DNA from: Serratia sarumanii
Lineage (GTDB): Bacteria; Pseudomonadota; Gammaproteobacteria; Enterobacterales; Enterobacteriaceae
NCBI RefSeq assembly: GCF_029962605.1
Contig: NZ_CP124750.1
Coordinates: forward strand, 1,302,001 to 1,366,000
Reading direction: 5' to 3'
DNA: 64,000 nt
Below are positions 9,677 through 20,644 of this stretch, piece after piece (the first letter of the stretch is position 1; each line of letters begins with the position of its first letter). The notes under the pieces were generated by a model. It saw nothing but the letters and a program-made list of their open reading frames with translations. It was not told the origin of the DNA and did not search any database. The position numbers and the translations under genes were made by a program.

Positions 9677-11409
9677 CGTGATTCCTCCTCATCGTAGCCC
9701 TGCACCAGCTCGATAAACGCCTGCTCCATCGAGGGGTTGGGATTGTCGTCGCGCGCCACCTGCTGTTTGAGATCGTCCGGCGTGCCGGCGGCGATGATCT
9801 TGCCGCGGTACACCAGGCCGATGCGGTCGCAGTACTCCGCCTCGTCCATAAAGTGGGTGGTCACCATCACCGTGACGCCCTTGTCGACCATGCCGTTGAT
9901 GTGCAACCAGAACTCGCGCCGCGTCAGCGGATCGACGCCGGAAGTCGGTTCGTCGAGGAACAGGATATCCGGTTCGTGCATCAGCGCGCAGGCCAGCGCC
10001 AGGCGCTGTTTGAAGCCGAGCGGCAGCGCGTCCGGCGTCTGATCGAGGATCGGCGCGAAGTTGAAGGCGCGCGACATCTCGTCGATTTTGTCGCGCTGCG
10101 CCTTGCCGCCCAGGCCGTAGACGCCGGAGAAGAACTTCAGGTTTTGCGCCACCGTCAGGTTGCCGTACAGCGAGAATTTTTGCGCCATGTAGCCGAGCCG
10201 CTGGCGCGCCTTGCCGGAGCTGGTCTTGAGATCCATCCCCAGCACCAGCGCCTTGCCGCTGGAGGGGATCAGCAGGCCGCACATCATTTTGAAGGTGGTG
10301 GACTTGCCGGCGCCGTTCGGCCCGAGTAGGCCGAAAATTTCGCCGCGCCGCACCTGGAAATCAACGTGATCGGTAGCGGCGAAGTCGCCGAATTTTTTGG
10401 TCAGCTGCACCGCTTCGATCACCGTTTCACCGCTTGCGCCGTTGACGGTCGGCATGATCTCCGCCAGCGCCGAGCGGTGGTTGGGGCCGCCGCCGAGCAG
10501 ATCGATAAACGCATCCTCGAAGCGCGGATCCGCTTCGTCCAGTTCGGCCTCCGGCAGATCCAGCGCCTGCAGCAGCTGCCGGTGATCTTCGCCTTCCTTC
10601 AGGATCAGGCGCAGATACTTGCCCTGGATCACCCCGTCGGTGACCGCCGGCAGGCAGATCGCCCGCTGCAGCAGCGATCGATGGCTGCCGGGGGGCGCGG
10701 CGATCAACACCGTGCGCCCGGCCATACGGCGGGTCAGCGCCTGCGGCGCGCCGCTGAACAGCAGCTCGCCCTCGTTGAGCAGCAGCACTTCGCGGCACTG
10801 TTCGGCCTCATCGAGATAAGACGTGCTCCACAGGATCAGCATGCCGTCGTTGGCCAGCTCGTGCACCATGCGCCACAGCTCGCGGCGCGAGATCGGATCG
10901 ACGCCGACGCCCGGCTCATCCAGCAACAGCACCTGAGGTTCGCCCAGCAGCGTGCAGGCCAGGCCCAGCTTTTGCTTCATGCCGCCGGACAGCTTGCCCG
11001 CCAGGCGCTCGGTGAAGCGGGTCAGATCGGTGAATTTCAACAGCCGCTCGAAGGTCTGGCGGCGAAGATCGCCGGTGACGCCGCGCAGATCGGCATACAG
11101 CGTCAGGTTCTCCATCACCGTCAGATCCTCATACAGCCCGAACTTCTGCGGCATGTAACCGAGGATCGCGTGCAGTTGACGATCCTGCGCGATCGGATCC
11201 AGCCCGGCGACCCGCAGTTTGCCGCTGCTGGGCTGCAGCAGCCCGGCCAGCATGCGCAGCAGGGTGGTTTTGCCGGCGCCGTCCGGGCCGACCAGCCCGA
11301 TCACCGCGCCGCTGCGCAGGGTGGTGGTCAGGCTGGCGACCGCCGGTTTCTCAAGCGACGGGAAGCGCTTCTCCAGCCCTTCCAGCTCAATGGTGTGCGC
11401 CTGTTCCAT
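9673..11409 (-). CDS. ybhF: Tandem ABC ATPase YbhF
   Basis: 578 aa, the same length as E. coli YbhF. Two ATP-binding cassettes are fused: the first has Walker [10 protein letters not shown], signature LSGGMKQK and Walker B VLLLDEP; the second has GPNGAGKST, a diverged signature ([12 protein letters not shown]) and [13 protein letters not shown]. Walker A of the first cassette has GPDGAGKT instead of GPNGAGKT, as in E. coli. Powers the YbhRS permease pair. 8 bp after ybhG. Confidence 0.96.
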   Translation of the reverse strand: MEQAHTIELEGLEKRFPSLEKPAVASLTTTLRSGAVIGLVGPDGAGKTTLLRMLAGLLQPSSGKLRVAGLDPIAQDRQLHAILGYMPQKFGLYEDLTVMENLTLYADLRGVTGDLRRQTFERLLKFTDLTRFTERLAGKLSGGMKQKLGLACTLLGEPQVLLLDEPGVGVDPISRRELWRMVHELANDGMLILWSTSYLDEAEQCREVLLLNEGELLFSGAPQALTRRMAGRTVLIAAPPGSHRSLLQRAICLPAVTDGVIQGKYLRLILKEGEDHRQLLQALDLPEAELDEADPRFEDAFIDLLGGGPNHRSALAEIMPTVNGASGETVIEAVQLTKKFGDFAATDHVDFQVRRGEIFGLLGPNGAGKSTTFKMMCGLLIPSSGKALVLGMDLKTSSGKARQRLGYMAQKFSLYGNLTVAQNLKFFSGVYGLGGKAQRDKIDEMSRAFNFAPILDQTPDALPLGFKQRLALACALMHEPDILFLDEPTSGVDPLTRREFWLHINGMVDKGVTVMVTTHFMDEAEYCDRIGLVYRGKIIAAGTPDDLKQQVARDDNPNPSMEQAFIELVQGYDEEESR

Positions 11410-11417
11410 GGCCGGCC

Positions 11418-12404
11418 TCAGGGTTTGGCGAAGCGCAGAGTGACCGGCATGCCCTGGCGCAGCGCGTCATCGGCGTCGGTGACGATCACCCGCAGGCGGT
11501 ACACCAGGTCGGTGCGCAGATCCGGCGTTTCAACGCTTTTCGGCGTGAATTCGGCGGTCGGCGAGACGAAGCCGATCTTGCCGTGATAAGGCTTGCCGGG
11601 GCGGCCGTCGGTGTAGATCTCCAGTTCGGTGCCGGGCACCGCCTGGCTCAGGCTGGTTTCGTTGACGTAGGCGCGCACCCACACCGGCCGGGTCAGCGAC
11701 AGGGTGAAGACCGTGCCGCCGGCGCCGAGCATGGTGCCCGGCTCCACCGCGCGGGTCAGCACCGTGCCGGCGGAAGGGGAAACCAGCGTGGCGTCTTGCA
11801 GGTTCAACTGTGCCTGCGCCAGCGCCGCCTCGCTCTGCGCAACGTCGGCCTTGGCCTGTTCGATTTCTTGCGGGCGGTTGCCGCTGCGGTATTGCGACAG
11901 CTTGTCCTTCGCCGCCTGCAGGTTGGCCTGCGCCTGATTGCGGGCGGTGCGCGCATCCTCCAGCGCGTCGGCGGAGGTAGCGTTTTTCGCCCACAGCCCC
12001 TGCTGGCGTTTCAGGAAGCTGTCGGCGTAGGCGAAGGCGGACTGGCGCTGCGCCATTTCCGACCGCACCTGGGCGATCTCTTCGGCGCGGTAACCGGCCT
12101 GCAGCAACGACAGCTTGGCGCGCGCGCTGCCGACGTTGGCTTCGGCCTGCTGCAGCGCGTTGCGGTAGGGGGCGTCGTCCAGCTTACCGAGCAACTGGCC
12201 CGGCTGAACGGCATCGCCTTCATCCACCGTCAGCGACGCCAGGCGGCCGTCGACGCGAAAGCCGAGGTTCACCGTGCGGATGTCGACGTTGCCATACAGC
12301 GTCAGCGGCTTATCCTGCTGCTGTTGGTAATGCCAGACCCCGTAAGCGGCGGCCGCGATCAGCAGAATTAACAACACGATCAAGGCACTGCGTTTTTTGT
12401 TCAT
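11418..12404 (-). CDS. ybhG: HlyD-family membrane fusion protein YbhG
   Basis: 328 aa (E. coli 332). N-terminal membrane anchor (residues 6-24), a lipoyl/barrel-sandwich half-motif ([18 protein letters not shown]), a long coiled-coil hairpin rich in Gln/Ala (about 70-190), the returning lipoyl half and a beta-barrel domain. Periplasmic adaptor linking the YbhFSR inner-membrane pump to an outer-membrane factor, probably TolC. Immediately downstream of cecR and upstream of ybhF in one transcription unit. Confidence 0.95.
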   Translation of the reverse strand: MNKKRSALIVLLILLIAAAAYGVWHYQQQQDKPLTLYGNVDIRTVNLGFRVDGRLASLTVDEGDAVQPGQLLGKLDDAPYRNALQQAEANVGSARAKLSLLQAGYRAEEIAQVRSEMAQRQSAFAYADSFLKRQQGLWAKNATSADALEDARTARNQAQANLQAAKDKLSQYRSGNRPQEIEQAKADVAQSEAALAQAQLNLQDATLVSPSAGTVLTRAVEPGTMLGAGGTVFTLSLTRPVWVRAYVNETSLSQAVPGTELEIYTDGRPGKPYHGKIGFVSPTAEFTPKSVETPDLRTDLVYRLRVIVTDADDALRQGMPVTLRFAKP

Positions 12405-12422
12405 AACACTCCCTGCCTGAAT

Positions 12423-13121
12423 TTACGCGCCGTGACGTTGGCGCAGCCCAACAACCAGAATCTCGATATGCTCGCTCAGCACCGCCGCGACTTGCGCCGC
12501 TTCGCCCTCACCAATCTCTTGCCAGCCGGCCTGACGGCGGATGGTTTCGCGCGCCACGCGGAACGACAGCACCTCGCCGATCAGCGCATGGGTATGCAGC
12601 ACGAGGCGGGGGGCGCGTTCGTCGATGCCGGTGGCGGCCGCCAGCAGGCGGCACAGCCGCTCGTGCATCGGCGCGATCACCTGGCTGTGGATCAGCGGGT
12701 AGGCGTCGGTCGGGGCGAGCTGTTCGCGCGACATGATTTTGCTCAGGTTCAGCGTGTGCGGCTGGGTCATCAGTTCGCTGAAGGCCAGCAGGCCACGCTG
12801 CAGCAAACGCAGCGCCGCGTCGGGTGAGCGCAGCGCGACGGGCTGTTGCCAGAAGCGATCGACCTCTTCGGCCAGCGGGGCGAACGCCTGCTGGATGAAA
12901 TCGGCGAGCGACTGCGCCACGGCCAGGTACAGCCCCTCTTTGGAGCTGAAGTAGTAGGTGATGGCGGCGATGTTCTGGCCGGCGCGCTGGGCGATATCGC
13001 GGGTGGTGGCGCCCTGCAGGCCATATTCGCCGAACAGGTCGGTCGCCGCGGCGAGCAGCTGCCGGCGCGCTTGCTCGCCGCGCGCCCGGCCGGCGGCCTG
13101 ATGAGGTACGGAAGCTGGCAT
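12423..13121 (-). CDS. cecR: TetR-family regulator CecR (YbiH)
   Basis: 232 aa. N-terminal TetR helix-turn-helix (GATTRDIAQRAGQNIAAITYYF at about 37-58) and a C-terminal ligand domain with the CecR-specific NLSKIMSREQLAPTDAY block. In E. coli CecR represses its own operon with ybhGFSR and also controls rhlE, and is tied to cephalosporin/chloramphenicol sensitivity. First gene of the cecR-ybhGFSR unit (18 bp to ybhG). A palindromic operator lies directly upstream (13134-13159). The 10-residue N-terminal extension relative to E. coli is rich in Pro/Ala. Confidence 0.93.
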   Translation of the reverse strand: MPASVPHQAAGRARGEQARRQLLAAATDLFGEYGLQGATTRDIAQRAGQNIAAITYYFSSKEGLYLAVAQSLADFIQQAFAPLAEEVDRFWQQPVALRSPDAALRLLQRGLLAFSELMTQPHTLNLSKIMSREQLAPTDAYPLIHSQVIAPMHERLCRLLAAATGIDERAPRLVLHTHALIGEVLSFRVARETIRRQAGWQEIGEGEAAQVAAVLSEHIEILVVGLRQRHGA

Positions 13122-13133
13122 GGGTCACGCTCG

Positions 13134-13159
13134 AAGTTAATCAATCATATGATTAACTT
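13134..13159. promoter_or_regulatory. CecR operator candidate
   Basis: Perfect inverted repeat AAGTTAATC-N8-GATTAACTT, with an overlapping 12-bp palindrome AATCATATGATT in its centre. It ends 12 bp upstream of the cecR start codon and lies in the region shared with rhlE, the other known CecR target. Size and position fit a TetR dimer-pair site for autoregulation. Confidence 0.75.
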
Positions 13160-13286
13160 TATGCCAGATTGTTTAAAACGCAACCGCTAATCACAATGAG
13201 TTATGTGATCGGCTTCAGACAATGCTGAATTTACGGCAGATTGTGCTCTCCACGCGTAAAAGTGCTTTTTATTGCGCGACTTCTGT

Positions 13287-13292
13287 TACAAT
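13287..13292 (+). promoter_or_regulatory. Possible -10 element for rhlE
   Basis: TACAAT lies about 130 bp before the rhlE start, preceded at 16 bp by CTTTTT, which is a poor -35. It would give a leader of about 120 nt. The rest of the 13122-13418 gap holds the CecR operator and this leader, and no gene. Confidence 0.35.
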
Positions 13293-13418
13293 CGCCGCCT
13301 GGTGCACTGCAGTTTGTGCCAATCCCTCGTGGTCATGCTTAATGCCCCGTCTGATCATCCTCCCAGGAAACTGCACCGAACACCGTTAGGTTAGGGGGGA
13401 TCTGGAGTTTTTCTCTTT

Positions 13419-14795
13419 ATGTCATTTGAAACCCTCGGCTTAAGTGCTGAAATTGTGCGCGCTGTTGAAGAACAGGGCTATCGCGAACCGACGCCAATTC
13501 AGCGTCAGGCTATTCCTGTCGTGCTGGAAGGTCGTGACCTGATGGCCAGCGCCCAGACCGGCACCGGTAAAACCGCCGGTTTTACCCTGCCGCTGTTGCA
13601 GCTGCTGAGCAAGCATGACCATCCGGTCAAAGGCCGTCGCCCGGTGCGCGCGCTGATCCTGACACCAACCCGTGAGCTGGCGGCGCAGATCGGCGAAAAC
13701 GTCGATGCCTACAGCAAACACCTGCGCCTGCGTTCGCTGGTGGTGTTTGGCGGCGTGAGCATCAACCCGCAGATGATGAAGCTGCGCGGCGGCGTCGATA
13801 TCCTGGTGGCGACGCCGGGCCGTCTGCTGGATCTGGAACATCAGAACGCGGTTGACCTGTCCAAAATCGAAATTCTGGTGCTGGACGAAGCGGACCGCAT
13901 GCTGGACATGGGCTTTATCCACGACATCCGCCGCGTGCTGGCCAAGCTGCCGGCCAAGCGTCAGAACCTGCTGTTCTCCGCCACCTTCTCCGACGACATC
14001 AAGGCGCTGGCCAACAAGCTGCTGCACAACCCGGCTTCGGTAGAAGTGGCGCGCCGCAACACCGCGTCCGAGCAGATCGAACAGAGCGTGCATTTCGTCG
14101 ACAAGAAGCGTAAGCGGGAACTGCTGTCGCAGATGATCGGCGAAGGCGACTGGAAACAGGTGCTGGTGTTTACCCGCACCAAGCACGGCGCCAACCACCT
14201 GGCGGAGCAGCTGAACAAAGACGGCATCACCGCCGCGGCGATCCACGGCAACAAGAGCCAGGGCGCCCGTACCCGTGCGCTGGCGGACTTTAAAGACGGC
14301 CGCATCCGCGTGCTGGTGGCCACCGACATCGCGGCGCGCGGTCTGGATATCGACCAGCTGCCGCACGTGGTGAACTACGAGCTGCCTAACGTGCCGGAAG
14401 ACTACGTGCACCGTATCGGCCGTACCGGCCGCGCGGAGCGCACCGGCGAAGCTATCTCGCTGGTGTGCGTGGACGAGCACAAGCTGCTGCGCGACATCGA
14501 GCGTCTGCTGAAGCGTGAAATTCCACGCATCGCGCTGCCGGGCTACGAGCCGGATCCGACCATCAAGGCCGAGCCGATCATCAACGGCCGCCAGGGTGGC
14601 GGGCGCGGTGCGCCGCGCGGCAACGGCGGTGGCCAGCGTTCCGGTAACGGCGGCGGTCAGCGCAGCGGTAACGCGAACGGCGGCCAGCGTGAAAACCGCG
14701 GCAACGGCAACGGTAACGCCCGCCCGCAGGGGGACGGCCAGCGCCGTTCCGGCGCGCCTTCGCGCCGCCCGCGCAATCGCAAACCGGCCGAATAA
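13419..14795 (+). CDS. rhlE: DEAD-box RNA helicase RhlE
   Basis: 458 aa (E. coli 454). All DEAD-box motifs are present in order: Q motif (GYREPTPIQ), [57 protein letters not shown] and HRIGRTGR. The C-terminal ~70 residues are a low-complexity Gly/Asn/Arg tail, probably an RNA-binding disordered region. RhlE assists ribosome maturation, modulating SrmB and CsdA. Divergent from cecR, which in E. coli regulates it. Confidence 0.97.
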   Translation: MSFETLGLSAEIVRAVEEQGYREPTPIQRQAIPVVLEGRDLMASAQTGTGKTAGFTLPLLQLLSKHDHPVKGRRPVRALILTPTRELAAQIGENVDAYSKHLRLRSLVVFGGVSINPQMMKLRGGVDILVATPGRLLDLEHQNAVDLSKIEILVLDEADRMLDMGFIHDIRRVLAKLPAKRQNLLFSATFSDDIKALANKLLHNPASVEVARRNTASEQIEQSVHFVDKKRKRELLSQMIGEGDWKQVLVFTRTKHGANHLAEQLNKDGITAAAIHGNKSQGARTRALADFKDGRIRVLVATDIAARGLDIDQLPHVVNYELPNVPEDYVHRIGRTGRAERTGEAISLVCVDEHKLLRDIERLLKREIPRIALPGYEPDPTIKAEPIINGRQGGGRGAPRGNGGGQRSGNGGGQRSGNANGGQRENRGNGNGNARPQGDGQRRSGAPSRRPRNRKPAE

Positions 14796-14815
14796 GCCTG
14801 ATTGCTCTAAGAGTA

Positions 14816-14843
14816 AGCCGCCGATACGGGCGGCTTTTTTTTT
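14816..14843 (+). terminator. Intrinsic terminator of rhlE
   Basis: 7-bp stem AGCCGCC/GGCGGCT with a 6-nt loop followed by eight or nine T, 20 bp after the rhlE stop. Confidence 0.93.
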
Positions 14844-14909
14844 GCCTGGCGAAAAGGCATTTTCGTACTAGGCTGGACGGTGGCTACCCCTAGATTCCAG
14901 GAGACGGAG

Positions 14910-15869
14910 ATGAAATTGAAGTGCGCAATTCTCGATGATTACCAGCAGGTGGCGCTCAAGATGGCGGACTGGTCGGCACTGGCCGAGCGGGTGGAGGTGT
15001 CCGCCATCAGCGCGCACTTTACCGATGAGGCGGAGCTGGCGGTGCATCTGCAGGAGTGCGACATTCTGGTCATCATGCGCGAGCGCACGCCGATGACCGC
15101 CTCGCTGCTGGCGCGGCTGCCGAAGCTGAAGCTGCTGATCACCTCCGGCATGCGCAACGCCGCTATCGATTTGGCCGCCGCCGCCGAGCGCGGCGTGGTG
15201 GTGTGCGGCACCAGCAGCGGATCGGCGGCGCCGATGGAGCTGACCTGGGCGCTGCTGCTCGGGCTGGCGAAGCATATCGTGCCGGAAAGCGTCGGGCTGC
15301 AAAACAACGGCCCGTGGCAGCGGGATCTCGGCGTCACCCTGCAGGGCAAAACGCTGGGGCTGCTGGGGCTGGGCAAGATCGGCGGCCAGATGGCCCGGGT
15401 GGCGCAGGCGTTCGGCATGCGGGTGCTGGCCTGGAGCCAGAACCTGACGGCGGAACGGGCGGCGAAGGAGGGGGCTGAACTGGCGCCGTCCAAACGGGCG
15501 TTGTTCGAGCAGAGCGATTTTGTCTCTATCCACCTGGTGCTGAGCGATCGCAGCCGCGGGCTGGTGGGGCGTGACGAATTGACGGCGATGAAGCCCACCG
15601 CTTACCTGATCAACACCTCGCGTGCGGCGATCGTCGATCGGGCGGCGTTGGTGGACGTGCTGCAACAGCGGAAGATCGCCGGCGCCGGGCTGGACGTGTT
15701 CGAGACGGAGCCGCTGCCGGCCGACGATGCGTTTCGTCAGCTGCCCAACGTGCTGGCGACGCCGCATGTGGGCTACGTGGCGGACGACAACTACCGCGCC
15801 TACTTCACCGAGGCGGTCGAGGATATTGCGGCGTTCCTCGCCGGCCAACCGATCCGCCGGCTGGGCTGA
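14910..15869 (+). CDS. D-2-hydroxyacid dehydrogenase family protein
   Basis: 319 aa NAD(P)-dependent dehydrogenase of the D-isomer specific 2-hydroxyacid family. The Rossmann motif GLLGLGKIGGQMA is at about residues 148-160. Catalytic positions: Arg in INTSRAAIVD, Glu in DVFETEPLP and His in TPHVGYVADD. Substrate cannot be assigned; it is not the E. coli GhrA or SerA type but resembles glyoxylate/phosphoglycerate-like members annotated only by family. Start at the ATG behind AGGAGACGGAG; an upstream GTG at 14880 has no ribosome binding site. Lies alone between two terminators. Confidence 0.85.
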   Translation: MKLKCAILDDYQQVALKMADWSALAERVEVSAISAHFTDEAELAVHLQECDILVIMRERTPMTASLLARLPKLKLLITSGMRNAAIDLAAAAERGVVVCGTSSGSAAPMELTWALLLGLAKHIVPESVGLQNNGPWQRDLGVTLQGKTLGLLGLGKIGGQMARVAQAFGMRVLAWSQNLTAERAAKEGAELAPSKRALFEQSDFVSIHLVLSDRSRGLVGRDELTAMKPTAYLINTSRAAIVDRAALVDVLQQRKIAGAGLDVFETEPLPADDAFRQLPNVLATPHVGYVADDNYRAYFTEAVEDIAAFLAGQPIRRLG

Positions 15870-15879
15870 CGGCGCTTTT

Positions 15880-15939
15880 AATGCCCGCAGAGGCTTGTCT
15901 GGCGCGGGCATTCACCCGTATCATTGCGGGTCTTTTTTT
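15880..15939 (+). terminator. Tandem hairpins and T run before dusC
   Basis: A 9-bp stem AATGCCCGC/GCGGGCATT (15880-15912) is followed by a small ACCCG/CGGGT hairpin (15914-15931) and TCTTTTTTT. Probably ends the dehydrogenase transcript; only 15 bp separate the T run from the dusC start, so it could also attenuate dusC. Confidence 0.6.
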
Positions 15940-15953
15940 AGCTGGGATTGGTC

Positions 15954-16886
15954 ATGCGCGTATTATTGGCTCCGATGGAGGGCGTTCTCGATTCTTTGGT
16001 GCGTGAGTTGCTCACCGAGGTGAACGACTACGATCTGTGCATCACCGAATTTTTGCGCGTGGTCGATCAGCTGCTGCCGGCCAAGTCGTTCTACCGGCTG
16101 TGCCCGGAGCTGCGCCACGCCAGCCGCACGCCGTCGGGCACGCTGGTGCGCGTACAGCTGCTGGGGCAGCACCCACAGTGGCTGGCGGAGAACGCCGCGC
16201 GCGCGGTGGAGCTGGGCTCTTACGGCGTCGATCTCAACTGCGGCTGCCCGTCCAAGCTGGTGAACGGCAGCGGCGGCGGGGCGACGCTGCTCAAAGATCC
16301 GGAATTGATCTACCAGGGCGCCAAAGCGATGCGCGCGGCGGTGCCGGCCCATCTGCCGGTCACGGTGAAGGTGCGTTTGGGTTGGGACTCCTCCAACCGC
16401 AGTTTTGAAATCGCCGATGCGGTGCAGCAGGCGGGCGCCAGCGAGCTGACGGTGCATGGCCGCACCAAAGAGGACGGCTACAAGGCGGATCGCATCAACT
16501 GGGCGGCGATCGGCGAGATCCGCCAACGGCTGAGCATTCCGGTGATCGCCAACGGCGAGATCTGGGATTACCAGAGCGCGCAGGATTGCCTGCAGGCGAC
16601 CGGCTGCGACGCCATCATGCTGGGGCGCGGCGCGCTCAACGTGCCGAACCTGAGCCGGGTGGTGAAGTACAACGAACCGCGCATGCCCTGGCCGCAGGTG
16701 GTTGAGCTGCTGCAAAAATACGTCCATCTGGAAAAGCAGGGCGATACCGGCCTGTATCACGTGGCACGCATCAAACAGTGGCTGGGCTATTTGCGTAAAG
16801 AATATGACGAAGCCAGCGAACTGTTCAGCGAAATACGCGCGCTGACGACGTCAGGGGATATTGCGCGCGTCATCTGCCGTAGCTAA
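15954..16886 (+). CDS. dusC: tRNA-dihydrouridine(16) synthase DusC
   Basis: 310 aa flavoenzyme reducing U16 of tRNA to dihydrouridine. The start [15 protein letters not shown] matches E. coli exactly. The catalytic Cys is in [16 protein letters not shown] (about residue 98); [20 protein letters not shown] and [11 protein letters not shown]-contact blocks follow. The C-terminal helical tRNA-binding domain is complete but a few residues shorter than in E. coli. Confidence 0.97.
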   Translation: MRVLLAPMEGVLDSLVRELLTEVNDYDLCITEFLRVVDQLLPAKSFYRLCPELRHASRTPSGTLVRVQLLGQHPQWLAENAARAVELGSYGVDLNCGCPSKLVNGSGGGATLLKDPELIYQGAKAMRAAVPAHLPVTVKVRLGWDSSNRSFEIADAVQQAGASELTVHGRTKEDGYKADRINWAAIGEIRQRLSIPVIANGEIWDYQSAQDCLQATGCDAIMLGRGALNVPNLSRVVKYNEPRMPWPQVVELLQKYVHLEKQGDTGLYHVARIKQWLGYLRKEYDEASELFSEIRALTTSGDIARVICRS

Positions 16887-16915
16887 AAATAAACCCGCAC
16901 GCGGCGGGTTTATTT
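16887..16915. terminator. Bidirectional terminator after dusC
   Basis: Perfect 12-bp stem AAATAAACCCGC/GCGGGTTTATTT with a 5-nt loop directly after the dusC stop, A-rich on one side and T-rich on the other. It serves dusC and the convergent gene that ends at 16928. Confidence 0.92.
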
Positions 16916-16927
16916 AAATCGGTATTA

Positions 16928-17194
16928 TCAGGCGGCTTTGTCGAGACGGTTCAATTCTATCTCGATATCCTGAATGGTTTTTTCCAGCCCTTCCAGACAG
17001 GCGCCCTGTTTATTCAACAGGTCGTTAATGGCTTCGGCGAATGCCTTATTTTTGCATTCCCCCTGATCGAAGGCCAGCCAGTGTGCGGAGAGCGTTTCGG
17101 TATTCGCCTGCGCATAGTGGCGCATTTCCTTCAGCTGGGAAGCGACGTTACGTAAATTATCCAGCTGCGCCTGTGCGTTTGCATTGTTGCTCAT
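16928..17194 (-). CDS. Small helical protein of unknown function
   Basis: 88 residues, not recognised. No signal peptide or membrane segment. The sequence is Asn/Gln/Ala-rich at the N-terminus, then heptad-like (DNLRNVASQLKEMRHYAQ and LEKTIQDIEIELNRLDKA), suggesting a two-helix coiled coil. Two Cys residues (GECKNK, GACLEG) lie at the ends of the connecting helix. Good ribosome binding site (AAGGAGAAATTC) before ATG. Codon use is less GC-biased than the neighbours. The 246 bp upstream are AT-rich, consistent with its own promoter. Confidence 0.75.
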   Translation of the reverse strand: MSNNANAQAQLDNLRNVASQLKEMRHYAQANTETLSAHWLAFDQGECKNKAFAEAINDLLNKQGACLEGLEKTIQDIEIELNRLDKAA

Positions 17195-17385
17195 GAATTT
17201 CTCCTTGAGTTGGCCGTTAAATAATTTCGACTGCGGGATTAAGCTTACCCCATCTAAATAAAAATATCACCCTTGGTGGCCCAGGTAGTTATTTTTTAAT
17301 GAATGCGACTATATTTATTTTTCGATTGAACAAGGACTTGGGTGGAATTGTAAAAATAGATAAATACGGTTTTTTTGGCGGTTAT

Positions 17386-17415
17386 TAACGGCCATTCCAT
17401 GCGGAATGGCCGTTA
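17386..17415 (-). terminator. Hairpin downstream of afuC
   Basis: Perfect 13-bp stem TAACGGCCATTCC/GGAATGGCCGTTA with loop ATGC, 25 bp beyond the afuC stop in its direction. The T content after the stem is weak (TTAATAA), but stem length and position make it the likely 3' end of the afu transcript. Confidence 0.65.
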
Positions 17416-17440
17416 TTCTAACGCTTAAGAGTGATGCTTA

Positions 17441-18487
<1,047 letters not shown>

Positions 18488-18498
18488 CATGGGCTCCA

Positions 18499-20577
18499 TT
18501 ACGCCTGGTTTTTGGCTTTTGAACGGGAGATGCGTGCCTCGCCGATCAGCCAGTCAAAGAGGAAAATAATCGCCAGCATCACCACGATCAGAATTGAACC
18601 GTAGGCGATCGCCACCCCGTATTCGCCGTCTTCCACGCGGTTGAGGATGTAGGCGGTGGCCACGCGGGTATCGGGCGTCACCAGGAAGACGATGGCGCTG
18701 ACGGTGGTGATGGCGCGCACGAAGCTGTAGATCAGCGCCGACAGGATCGCCGGGCGCAGCAGCGGTAGCAGGATGTGCGTAATGGTGCGCAGCGAGCCGG
18801 CGCGCAGGCTGAGCGAGGCTTCGTCCAGCGATTTGTCTATCTGGCCCAGCCCGGCGATCCCGGCGCGAATGCCCACCGGCACGTTGCGCATCACCATCGA
18901 GATAATCACGATGGCGGCCGTCCCGGTGAGGTACACCGGCGCGCTGTTGAAGGCGAGAATGTAAGAGACGCCGGCCACGGTGCCCGGCACCGCAAAGCAC
19001 AGCATGGTGGTGAACTCGATGGTCTTTTTGCCCTTGAACTGCTGGCGCACCACGATCCAGGCGATCAGCAGGCCGAACGCGGCGGTGATCGGCGCGGCGA
19101 TCCCGGCGTACAGCAGCGTGTCGAGCAGCGAAGGCCACGCGCCGTCGCTCATGCCCTGGCCGAACAGCTTGATGAAGTTATCCAGCGTCAGCGTGTAATC
19201 CACCCCCCAGTTGACGGTGAAGCTGCCGTAGAAAATGCTGCCGTAGAGCAGGGCGTTAAAGGCTACCCACACCGCCAGCAGCGCGATCACGCTCCACACC
19301 AGCGTGACCGGCAGCGGCTGTACGTCGCCGCGGTAGGATTTGCCGGACACGGTGACGTAAGAGCGTTTGCCGATCCACAGGTATTGGATGCAGAACACCA
19401 GCAGCGAGAACAGCAGCAGGAAGGCGCCGAGGGTGCTGGCGGCCTGATAGTCGAGCTGCGAGCCGGTGATGTAGAAATAGATTTGCGTCGCCAGTACGTC
19501 GAAGTTGCCGCCGAGCACCAGCGGGTTGCTGAAGTCGGCCAGCGATTGCACCACCACGATCAGAAACGCGTTGGCCAGCGCCGGTTTCAGCAGCGGCACG
19601 AACACGCCGTTAAAGGTTTGCCAACGGCTGGCGCGCAGGGTGTAGGAGGCTTCTTCCAGCGAAGGATGAATGGTCTTGATCGCGCCGTCGAGGATCATGA
19701 ACGCCATCGGCGTGAACGCCAGCACCTGCGCCAGCCAGATGCCGGTAAAGCCGTACAGCCAGTTGGTGTTGGTCAGGCCGAACCAGGCCACCATCCACTC
19801 GGTGACGTAGCCGGAGCGCCCCATCATCAGCGTGACGCCCAGGCCGACGACGAACGGCGGCGTGACGATGGGCAGGATGGAGAAGATGCGGCCGATAATG
19901 GCGCTGCGCCTGGCGATGCGGGTGGTGTAAATCGCCAGCACCAGGCCGAAGAAGGTGCAGCCGGCGCCCACCGCGATCGACAGGGCGATGGAGTTGAGGA
20001 TCACCTGAACGATATGCGCCTGCGACAGCACGTTCATAAACGCCAGCGGCGCGAACGCACCCGTCTGGTCGGTGAACATCGGAATGAAAATCGCGATGCT
20101 CGGCCAGACGATGAAGACGCCGATCAGCGCCACGATGGTGACCAGCGCGCCGATAACGAAACGGTCGCCGCCCAGCCATTCGAGGCGGGTCAGCGCCAGC
20201 GTCATGATGGCGCCCAGCGCGGTCAATTGTACCAGGGTGGCGTAGCCTAAACCGCGCCCCGCCACCGTGGCGCTGACGACGATAAAGGCCATGCACAGCA
20301 GCGCCCAGCCGGCATCGAACGCGTGGCGCCGCCGCCGTTCACCGCCCGCTGGGGCGTAGGGGCGAAGCAGCAGCAGGCTCGGCAACAGGCACCATAGCCA
20401 GCTGACATTGCGGTGTGACCAGCCGTAGGCCGCGAGGATTTCATCGCCGGTGGACTCCAGCAGGCCGTAATCCAGGCTCCAGCTCGGCAGCAGGGCGAAC
20501 GCCAGCCAGCCAAGCAAGACCCAAAGGAATATCGCATCTCGTTTTTTCACGAGATGGAGAGCATGTGTATGTGACAT
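18499..20577 (-). CDS. afuB: AfuB/FbpB-type fused ABC permease
   Basis: 692 aa with about twelve membrane helices, two fused binding-protein-dependent permease domains. EAA loops are visible in each half ([19 protein letters not shown] and [19 protein letters not shown]), which dock the AfuC ATPase. Length and sequence match E. coli AfuB. Forms the channel for the AfuA-bound substrate. 67 bp after afuA, with a REP-like hairpin in the gap. Confidence 0.93.
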   Translation of the reverse strand: MSHTHALHLVKKRDAIFLWVLLGWLAFALLPSWSLDYGLLESTGDEILAAYGWSHRNVSWLWCLLPSLLLLRPYAPAGGERRRRHAFDAGWALLCMAFIVVSATVAGRGLGYATLVQLTALGAIMTLALTRLEWLGGDRFVIGALVTIVALIGVFIVWPSIAIFIPMFTDQTGAFAPLAFMNVLSQAHIVQVILNSIALSIAVGAGCTFFGLVLAIYTTRIARRSAIIGRIFSILPIVTPPFVVGLGVTLMMGRSGYVTEWMVAWFGLTNTNWLYGFTGIWLAQVLAFTPMAFMILDGAIKTIHPSLEEASYTLRASRWQTFNGVFVPLLKPALANAFLIVVVQSLADFSNPLVLGGNFDVLATQIYFYITGSQLDYQAASTLGAFLLLFSLLVFCIQYLWIGKRSYVTVSGKSYRGDVQPLPVTLVWSVIALLAVWVAFNALLYGSIFYGSFTVNWGVDYTLTLDNFIKLFGQGMSDGAWPSLLDTLLYAGIAAPITAAFGLLIAWIVVRQQFKGKKTIEFTTMLCFAVPGTVAGVSYILAFNSAPVYLTGTAAIVIISMVMRNVPVGIRAGIAGLGQIDKSLDEASLSLRAGSLRTITHILLPLLRPAILSALIYSFVRAITTVSAIVFLVTPDTRVATAYILNRVEDGEYGVAIAYGSILIVVMLAIIFLFDWLIGEARISRSKAKNQA

Positions 20578-20596
20578 AAGTTTCCCGGATGTTCAG

Positions 20597-20624
20597 GCCG
20601 GGTAAGGCGTGAGGCTTACCCGGC
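20597..20624 (-). repeat. REP-like hairpin between afuA and afuB
   Basis: Perfect 10-bp stem GCCGGGTAAG/CTTACCCGGC with an 8-nt loop GCGTGAGG. Its sequence resembles a REP palindromic unit. In this position such hairpins typically protect the upstream binding-protein message and lower downstream permease expression. Confidence 0.7.
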
Positions 20625-20644
20625 AACAGGCGCAGAATGCGGGT

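Noticed and set aside
10366..11586. A 406-codon plus-strand frame opposite ybhF
   Set aside because: Antisense of a conserved double ABC ATPase; Gln/His/Arg-rich low complexity typical of shadow frames in high-GC DNA.
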